Shown here: piece after piece, positions 31,886 through 36,962 of the stretch
Layout: the number at the start of each line of letters is the position of its first letter
Position numbering within the stretch: position 1 is the stretch's first letter
IMG/VR virus record: IMGVR_UViG_3300013131_002818
Span: 1-36,962 of that record
DNA length: 36,962 nucleotides
Direction: 5' to 3' (one strand)
Source: a virus
Made by a program: the position numbers and the translations under genes
The notes under the pieces: model-generated
Told to the model about the DNA's origin: nothing
Databases searched by the model: none
Seen by the model: the letters and a program-made list of their open reading frames with translations, nothing else

Positions 31886-32121
31886 TTTTTATCCAGATAT
31901 TGATGTATGCAATCTGGTGCATCAACTTCCGTGCAACCGCATCGGCGCAATATAATCTGTCGGCAGTTAGTGACTTTATGATTGCCTCTATGAACTTCTT
32001 TGTTATTAAAAAGATTGCTCATGGACAAGACCAATTTCATCAATGGGCAGGATATGCACTTGGGTCTGTGGTCGGGAGTTATTTAGGGATTTGGATTTCC
32101 GTAACATTCTTGGGAGGTTGA
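31852..32121 (+). CDS. Small integral membrane protein, unknown function
   Basis: An 89-residue protein with three apolar stretches: LLFFIQILMYAIWCINF, DFMIASMNFFVI and WAGYALGSVVGSYLGIWISV. Arrangement and the GSVVGSYLG motif resemble the protein at 11170, suggesting distant paralogy. AAAGGATATACAA precedes the ATG. Function unknown. Confidence 0.75.
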   Translation: MKNKLKEASLLFFIQILMYAIWCINFRATASAQYNLSAVSDFMIASMNFFVIKKIAHGQDQFHQWAGYALGSVVGSYLGIWISVTFLGG

Positions 32122-32122
32122 T

Positions 32123-32365
32123 ATGCCAAAGAAAAAGAAACGAATAGAACGGGTAGACTCATTACGCCTTGACCTTAACGGAAAGTTGTTAGTCCTCCTT
32201 GATACAGACAAGTGGGGTCCATTAGAGTTCCGTGTAGATGATAAGGAAGCGGCATTAAATATTATGCGAGTCCTTATTGAGCATACCGATGGTGTATCAA
32301 ACGTAGATTCCTATACAAAGAAAGAAGGAAAGAAACTTAAAAAAATGGTAAATGGTGATGATTGA
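32123..32365 (+). CDS. Small basic protein of unknown function
   Basis: An 80-residue protein with a very basic start (MPKKKKRIERV), a strand-rich middle (LRLDLNGKLLVLLDTDKWGP) and a basic end (KKEGKKLKKM). It could bind nucleic acid but no fold is recognisable. GGGAGG precedes the ATG. Overlaps the cupin start. Confidence 0.72.
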   Translation: MPKKKKRIERVDSLRLDLNGKLLVLLDTDKWGPLEFRVDDKEAALNIMRVLIEHTDGVSNVDSYTKKEGKKLKKMVNGDD

Positions 32366-32717
32366 GAAAATTGAGAAGCCATGGGGTAGTGAATTAAAGT
32401 TCGCACATACAGCACATTACGTTGGAAAGATACTGGAAGTCAAGAGTGGTGAAGCATTAAGTGTGCAATACCACAAGGAAAAGGTAGAAACGATGCACGT
32501 ATTGAAAGGTACGGGTCGTGTGGTGTGGTATGTAATGGATGAGGATGGAGAACCACAGGTCACCAGCATCAATAAGATGGAGGTCGGTGACACCTTCCAC
32601 ATTCCACCTCGTCAAATTCATAGAATCATCGCAGACACAGATATGAAGATAGTGGAAGTATCTACAAACAACTTAAACGATTTAGTTAGATTACAAGATA
32701 GATACGATAGGAAGTAA
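32352..32717 (+). CDS. Cupin protein, phosphomannose isomerase type II-like
   Basis: A 121-residue single cupin: EKPWGSELKFAHTAHYVGKI, SVQYHKEKVETMHVLKGTGR (the HxxxxE...H cupin motif 1) and VGDTFHIPPRQIHRI (motif 2). This matches the C-terminal cupin of type II phosphomannose isomerase/GDP-mannose pyrophosphorylase proteins, which lack the pyrophosphorylase part here. It may act on a sugar phosphate or nucleotide sugar; the GDP-mannose 4,6-dehydratase about 2.6 kb downstream supports a mannose link. Start ATG 32352 or ATG 32358. Confidence 0.82.
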   Translation: MVMIEKIEKPWGSELKFAHTAHYVGKILEVKSGEALSVQYHKEKVETMHVLKGTGRVVWYVMDEDGEPQVTSINKMEVGDTFHIPPRQIHRIIADTDMKIVEVSTNNLNDLVRLQDRYDRK

Positions 32718-32718
32718 T

Positions 32719-33417
32719 ATGATTTTACTACTTGGGGACATTCACGGAGATTACAACATTCTACGAGAAGCTATTAACAAGGCTGAGTGGAGTGGTGCTA
32801 AGGCTATTATCCAAGTTGGGGACTTTTGCCTGTTTAAAGATACAGACCGCACACACGATATGCTCTGTCCCGCTAATGAAAACTATTTTAAGGCGGTATT
32901 AGAAAAGTCAAGTGTCCCTGTATATTTTATTGATGGAAACCACGATGATTGTGATAGATGGTTGCAATATACAGAAGTTACCCAAGTATATGAGAATATC
33001 CCATTCTATTATATCCCACGTGGCACTGTGATGGAACTAGATGGTCAAACCCTTGCGTTTATGGGTGGAGCATCCAGTATCAACAAGAAGTGGTTACTCC
33101 GTGATGGTGGATTCTGGACACCTCTGGAAGATATTCGTCACGAGGATATCCAAAAGCTAACACGGAATATTGAAGGAAAGAAGATTGATGCGTTCATCAC
33201 ACACATTCCACCGCATTCTGTGGTGCAGCAGCATTTTGATAATACTGCAAAGATGTTGTTTGAGGTCGGACCAGAGTGGCACGATATGAACCAGACTATT
33301 GTGGAAGAATTGTGGAACAAGATGGGGAATCCTACTGTTTATTCTGGACATATGCATCGTCGTGTGGTTGGTCAAAACTATAGAATTCTTGATATAAATG
33401 AACTTTTGGCAATTTAA
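32719..33417 (+). CDS. Calcineurin-like metallophosphoesterase
   Basis: A 232-residue two-metal phosphoesterase: LLGDIHGDYNILREA (D-x-H), QVGDFCLF (GD), IDGNHDD (GNHD), THIPPHSVV and YSGHMHRR (GHxH). The GDIHGDY form is that of bis(5'-nucleosyl)-tetraphosphatase and PP2A-like phage phosphatases, but the substrate cannot be read from sequence. TAGGAAG precedes the ATG. Confidence 0.9.
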   Translation: MILLLGDIHGDYNILREAINKAEWSGAKAIIQVGDFCLFKDTDRTHDMLCPANENYFKAVLEKSSVPVYFIDGNHDDCDRWLQYTEVTQVYENIPFYYIPRGTVMELDGQTLAFMGGASSINKKWLLRDGGFWTPLEDIRHEDIQKLTRNIEGKKIDAFITHIPPHSVVQQHFDNTAKMLFEVGPEWHDMNQTIVEELWNKMGNPTVYSGHMHRRVVGQNYRILDINELLAI

Positions 33418-33428
33418 GTTGATATGTA

Positions 33429-33448
33429 TTCTATAGAAATCTATAGAA
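33429..33448 (+). promoter_or_regulatory. Tandem palindromic repeat, probable RHH operator
   Basis: TTCTATAGAA (33429-33438, a perfect palindrome) is followed without gap by ATCTATAGAA (33439-33448). Two adjacent 10-bp symmetric boxes just upstream of a ribbon-helix-helix gene are the arrangement used by cooperative RHH autorepressors. TATAGA within could also act as a -10. Confidence 0.55.
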
Positions 33449-33457
33449 GGGTTACGT

Positions 33458-33622
33458 ATGAAAAAAGAAAAGAACAAATACACTACCATTCAGGTCAGTT
33501 CTGATGTTAATGAGCATATCAGAGAATTCTGTAATCGATATGGATTAAAAGCCTCGTCGGTAACAGAAAACTATTGGGTATCATTAATATCAGCAAGCGT
33601 GAGTGGTAGTGTTGTTTTATAG
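33458..33622 (+). CDS. Ribbon-helix-helix (Arc/MetJ-type) regulator
   Basis: A 54-residue protein: MKKEKNKYTTIQVSSDVNEH carries the beta-ribbon TTIQVSSDV, then helix A EHIREFCNRYGLKASS and helix B VTENYWVSLISA. This is the size and pattern of an RHH DNA-binding dimer. Ribosome binding site GAAGGG at 33446-33451. It probably represses its own unit through the tandem box directly upstream. Alternatively it may regulate host genes. Confidence 0.7.
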   Translation: MKKEKNKYTTIQVSSDVNEHIREFCNRYGLKASSVTENYWVSLISASVSGSVVL

Positions 33623-33630
33623 GAGATAGT

Positions 33631-33888
33631 ATGTCAGAACAAGAATTGGTGAATCTTATCAGAGGACAATTAGATGAAGAAACAGATACATCTTCTCCTC
33701 GTCCTCGCATTTTTAAGACGGCGCAGAAAGGTAACAACATCTTTGCAGAAAATATTGGTCGTTCTATATACGAGTATCTAGATACGATATATTTTGAACG
33801 TATTAAAACTTACATAGAAGAAACATACGAAGAACGTATCAAAAGATTAGAAGAACGAGTAAGATCACTTGAAGCACGGGTAAAATAA
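33631..33888 (+). CDS. Small coiled-coil protein
   Basis: An 85-residue protein: polar N-terminus (SEQELVNLIRGQLDEETD), a Pro/Arg linker, then IYEYLDTIYFERIKTYIEET and a clear heptad coiled coil, ERIKRLEERVRSLEARV, at the end. TAGGAG precedes ATG. Probably oligomeric; function unknown. Confidence 0.75.
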   Translation: MSEQELVNLIRGQLDEETDTSSPRPRIFKTAQKGNNIFAENIGRSIYEYLDTIYFERIKTYIEETYEERIKRLEERVRSLEARVK

Positions 33889-33891
33889 TAT

Positions 33892-35298
33892 ATGAGTGAA
33901 AAGAAAGGTTATATTCCAAAGGACCAACGAAAGAAGATTTTATTTCTCGCAGATGATATGCGAGTGACCTCTGGTGTTGGTACAATGGCACGTGAGATTA
34001 TTGAAGGAACCGCACACCGATTTAACTGGGTACAGGTTGGTGCCGCAGTAAGTCATCCTGAAGCTGGTAAGATGATTGACTTATCGAATGCGTTAAACAA
34101 TGAACTTGGTATGACGGATACTTCTGTAAAGATTGTCCCATATAATGGATATGGTGATAGTCGATTAATCCGTCAACTTCTTGAAATAGAAAAGCCAGAT
34201 GCCATTCTCCATTTCACTGACCCCCGATATTGGATTTGGTTATATCAAATAGAACATGAAATCCGTCAAGAGATTCCAATGTTCTTTTATGCTATCTGGG
34301 ATGACCTTCCCTATCCATACTATAACGAAAACTTCTATCGTGCAGATGATTGGATCGGATGTATCAGTAAACAAACCTACAATATCGTCAAGCATGTATC
34401 TCGTAAGGAACCACGGGCTCCTTGGTCGTTGACGTATGTTCCGCATGGTATCAACACAAAACGATTTGGCCCATTACCAGCAGATAGTGCTGAGGTATTG
34501 GAACTTCGTAAGAAACTCTTTGGTGAAGATGAGGTAGATTACGTTGTACTATATAACAGCCGTAATATTCGTCGTAAGATGACCTCGGACATCTTGTTGG
34601 CATTTGATAGCTTTATGAAAGCACTCCCAGAGGAAAAGCGGAAGAAGTGCAGAATGGTGATGCATACACAAAAGGTTGACGAACATGGAACCGATTTACC
34701 TGTGGTGATTCGTGATGTTGTTCCTGATATCGAACCCTATGTAATATTCTCCGATGCACGTATGGAAACAGGTTACTTGAATACTCTATATAACCTTGCC
34801 GATGTTACCATCAACCTTTCGAGTAATGAAGGATTTGGATTGGGTACGTGTGAGAGTATTATTTGTGGAACTCCAATCATCGTCAACGTCACAGGTGGAT
34901 TACAAGACCAATGTGGATTCGTCAACGACAATGGTGAATATCTTGACCCAGAAAAGGATTTCACATATGAATGGGGTAGTAATGCAGACGGTAGATTCCG
35001 TAAGCATGGTGAGTGGGCATTTCCAGTATTTCCAGTATCACGTTCATTACAAGGTTCACCATTAACTCCATACATCTTTGATGACCGTGCATCGTGGAAG
35101 GAAGCTAGTGAACGTTTGTTGGAAGTGTATAACTTGGGTCGTGAAGAACGGAAACACCGTGGACTATTAGGTAGAGAGTATGCGTTAGGAGCGGGTCAAT
35201 TTACCGCAGAACGTATGTGTGAACTCTTTATTCAAGATATGGAAAACGCTTGGGAAAAATGGACTCCGCGTAGACGATTCACATTGGTGAAGGCATAA
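33892..35298 (+). CDS. GT4-type (GT-B fold) glycosyltransferase
   Basis: A 468-residue GT-B enzyme. The N-terminal domain starts ILFLADDMRVTSGVGTMAREI with the usual glycine-rich acceptor loop; the C-terminal domain contains VLYNSRNIRRKM, MHTQKVDEHG and NLSSNEGFGLGTCESIICGT, the EGFG..(x)E nucleotide-sugar motif of family 4, followed by PIIVNVTGGLQDQ. Length fits single-domain family members plus a short tail. Donor unknown, perhaps a GDP- or UDP-sugar; the GDP-mannose 4,6-dehydratase starts at its stop codon. Confidence 0.9.
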   Translation: MSEKKGYIPKDQRKKILFLADDMRVTSGVGTMAREIIEGTAHRFNWVQVGAAVSHPEAGKMIDLSNALNNELGMTDTSVKIVPYNGYGDSRLIRQLLEIEKPDAILHFTDPRYWIWLYQIEHEIRQEIPMFFYAIWDDLPYPYYNENFYRADDWIGCISKQTYNIVKHVSRKEPRAPWSLTYVPHGINTKRFGPLPADSAEVLELRKKLFGEDEVDYVVLYNSRNIRRKMTSDILLAFDSFMKALPEEKRKKCRMVMHTQKVDEHGTDLPVVIRDVVPDIEPYVIFSDARMETGYLNTLYNLADVTINLSSNEGFGLGTCESIICGTPIIVNVTGGLQDQCGFVNDNGEYLDPEKDFTYEWGSNADGRFRKHGEWAFPVFPVSRSLQGSPLTPYIFDDRASWKEASERLLEVYNLGREERKHRGLLGREYALGAGQFTAERMCELFIQDMENAWEKWTPRRRFTLVKA

Positions 35299-36272
35299 TG
35301 GAAACCGCACTGGTTACTGGTATTAACGGACAAGATGGTTCGTATATGGCCGATTTCCTTTTAGAGAAGGGATACAAAGTTTATGGTATGGAACGTCGAG
35401 CATCGGTCAAGATTCGTGAGAATACGAAACACTTGGAAAGTAATCCAAACTTTGAATTTATTATTGGTGACCTCTCCGACCAAAATTCACTTCTCCGTTG
35501 TCTCAAAGCTACGAAGTGCTCGGAAGTATATAACTTCGCAGCTCAATCCTTCGTGGGTGAAAGTTGGAATACACCAGAACAAACCAGCGACATTACTGGA
35601 TTGGGTGTTCTTCGGATGTTAGAAGCAATCCGTGAATATGGGGAACCTATCAAGTTCTACCAAGCATCATCAAGTGAGATGTTTGGTCGGTTGGTAGAGA
35701 ATCCAGCAAAAGAATCTACTCCATTTTATCCACGTTCCCCGTATGGTGTATCTAAGTTATACGGACATTGGATTACCAAGAACTACAGAGAGAGTTATGG
35801 AATGTTTAATGTCTCTGGGTTATTATTCAACCACGAAAGTGAACGCCGTGGTATTGAGTTCGTCACACGTAAGATTACAAATGGTGTGGCACGGATTGAT
35901 AGAGGATATGATAAGTTTATTGAACTTGGAAACCTTGACGCCGGACGAGATTGGGGTTATGCTCCCGATTATGTAGAAGCGGCCTGGATGATGTTGCAAC
36001 AAGATACACCAGATGATTATATAATCGCAACTGGTGAAACCAAGACGATTCGTGATTTCTTGGACGCTGCATTTGCATCGATAGATATTATGGATTGGGA
36101 ACCATTTGTAAGAGTCAACCCTAAATTCCTCCGTCCAGCAGAAGTAGAAACACTTCGTGGTGATGCAACGAAAGCACATCAAGTGTTAGGATGGACACCC
36201 AAGACTCCATTTGATGTATGGGTAGAACGAATGGTCAACGCAGATATTAAAAGATTAGAGAACAGAGGTTAA
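35298..36272 (+). CDS. gmd: GDP-mannose 4,6-dehydratase
   Basis: A 324-residue short-chain dehydratase converting GDP-mannose to GDP-4-keto-6-deoxymannose, precursor of GDP-fucose, GDP-rhamnose or GDP-perosamine. Rossmann motif TGINGQDGSYMADFLLEKGY; FIIGDLSD; VYNFAAQSFVGESW; catalytic SSSEMFG and Y-x3-K in YGVSKLYGHW; LLFNHESERRG and GRDWGYAPDYVEA typical of Gmd. No GDP-fucose synthase or other follow-up enzyme is seen before the window end. Starts 1 base inside the glycosyltransferase stop. Confidence 0.95.
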   Translation: METALVTGINGQDGSYMADFLLEKGYKVYGMERRASVKIRENTKHLESNPNFEFIIGDLSDQNSLLRCLKATKCSEVYNFAAQSFVGESWNTPEQTSDITGLGVLRMLEAIREYGEPIKFYQASSSEMFGRLVENPAKESTPFYPRSPYGVSKLYGHWITKNYRESYGMFNVSGLLFNHESERRGIEFVTRKITNGVARIDRGYDKFIELGNLDAGRDWGYAPDYVEAAWMMLQQDTPDDYIIATGETKTIRDFLDAAFASIDIMDWEPFVRVNPKFLRPAEVETLRGDATKAHQVLGWTPKTPFDVWVERMVNADIKRLENRG

Positions 36273-36273
36273 T

Positions 36274-36962
36274 ATGTCAGGTAAACCGTTATGTATAGTT
36301 AGAGCACCATGCCAAACCCGTTCTGGATATGGTGATATGAGTAGAGACATTATCCGCCACATTATTGAATGGGATAAGTTTGATGTGAAAGTCCATAGTG
36401 TGCCGTGGGGTGATACTCCTATGAACGCTTTGGATGAAAATAATCCAAAGGACAAGATGATTTTGGATAGAATCGTTCGTAATGGACAACTCCCACAACC
36501 AAGCTTGTACGTCACCATCACTATCCCAACAGAGTTTGAACCATCGGGTAAATACAATATTGGTATCACCGCAGGTATTGAAACCTCGGTGGCATCGGCA
36601 CAATGGGTACAAGCATGTAATAAGATGGACTTGGTACTGACCATCTCGGAGCACTCAAAGAACGTATTCCATTTTTCCAAGTACACACAGAAAGACCAAA
36701 ATGGAAACACGATGGGTGAAATCAAAATAGAAAAACCATTAGAAGTTCTTCATAACTGCATAGACAATAATGTATTCAAGAAGTTAGAGTATGAATCGGA
36801 TGTAGAAAAGTCTATACGGGAAGAACTTGCACAGATTCCAGAGAAGTTTTGTTATTTATTCGTTGGTCATTGGCTTCGTGGAGACTTTGGTGAGGATAGA
36901 AAGAATGTCTCGTTCCTTATCAAGATATTCCTAGAAACATTTAAGCAGCTTCCAGCAAAAGA
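36274..36962 (+). CDS. Glycosyltransferase, GT-B type, partial (3' end outside window)
   Basis: A reading open to the window edge (229 codons plus 2 bases), starting MSGKPLCIVRAPCQTRSGYG with an N-terminal acceptor loop (SGYGDMSR) like that of GT4 enzymes. It continues with YVTITIPTEFEPSGKYNIGI, ETSVASAQWVQACNKMD and TISEHSKNVF, a family pattern for hexosyl- or rhamnosyltransferases, and FCYLFVGHWLRGDFGEDRKN begins the C-terminal donor domain. AGAGG precedes ATG 36274. Donor unknown; likely uses a nucleotide sugar made by this cluster. Confidence 0.8.
   Translation, partial: MSGKPLCIVRAPCQTRSGYGDMSRDIIRHIIEWDKFDVKVHSVPWGDTPMNALDENNPKDKMILDRIVRNGQLPQPSLYVTITIPTEFEPSGKYNIGITAGIETSVASAQWVQACNKMDLVLTISEHSKNVFHFSKYTQKDQNGNTMGEIKIEKPLEVLHNCIDNNVFKKLEYESDVEKSIREELAQIPEKFCYLFVGHWLRGDFGEDRKNVSFLIKIFLETFKQLPAK

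Noticed and set aside
1-36962. CRISPR arrays, insertion sequences, rRNA or integrase/attachment sites
   Set aside because: No repeat-spacer series, transposase, rRNA or integrase sequence was seen on either strand.

Overview
This 36,962-base window is almost certainly part of a large tailed bacteriophage genome with a T4-type replication apparatus. All recognisable genes lie on the + strand. They are packed with ATGA/TAATG junctions or short overlaps and mostly preceded by AGGAG-type ribosome binding sites. The set includes gp32-like SSB, UvsX, RNase H/flap exonuclease, gp41-type helicase, gp43-type family B polymerase, gp45 clamp, gp44 and gp62 clamp loader subunits and an ATP-dependent ligase. 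No virion structural gene is visible. The host is a bacterium that I cannot identify. The class II (B12-dependent) reductase and marine-phage-like accessory genes suggest an aquatic environment, but that is inference.

Layout. 1-4.8 kb: recombination/replication core (SSB, UvsX, small unknown, 5'-3' exonuclease, helicase). 4.8-9.8 kb: nucleotide and redox metabolism (monomeric class II ribonucleotide reductase, thioredoxin, dUTPase, A-type Fe-S protein) with a GT2 glycosyltransferase, an LpxH-like phosphoesterase and a 2OG-Fe(II) oxygenase. 9.8-11.5 kb: Vsr-like endonuclease, APS-kinase-like protein, HxGH nucleotidyltransferase and two small membrane proteins (one DUF2061). 11.4-16.5 kb: DNA polymerase, a DUF6065-like protein, a sigma70-like promoter inside an inverted repeat, two micro membrane proteins and a WGR-ligase. 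16.5-20 kb: a tRNA-like element with an abnormal anticodon arm, a Mom-like protein, a DUF2452-like protein, a HExxH protein, unknowns and a JmjC/cupin protein. 20-27.6 kb: clamp, a DUF4338/DruA-like protein, gp44, zinc ribbon, ClpP, a sulfotransferase-like/Mom-like/sulfotransferase-like cassette, gp62, dCMP deaminase, two small genes and a clear intrinsic terminator. 27.6-33.9 kb: PD-(D/E)XK nuclease, a frameshifted GNAT, a SpoU methyltransferase, a full-length SelA, small unknowns, a cupin, a phosphoesterase and a ribbon-helix-helix regulator with a tandem palindromic operator. 33.9 kb to the end: glycan genes (GT4, GDP-mannose 4,6-dehydratase, a second glycosyltransferase cut by the window edge).

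The replication genes form a complete elongation machine fed by phage-encoded dNTP synthesis. The most unusual content is accessory: (i) a phage-borne selenocysteine synthase SelA next to a SpoU RNA methyltransferase; (ii) two Mom-like acyltransferases, one sandwiched between two paralogous sulfotransferase-like genes, in a genome that also carries an APS-kinase-like gene and so a possible PAPS supply, suggesting a sulfated or acylated modification; (iii) a DUF4338 (Druantia DruA)-like protein between clamp and clamp loader; (iv) up to three predicted iron-dependent hydroxylases. All assignments come from reading the sequence; no database search was run.
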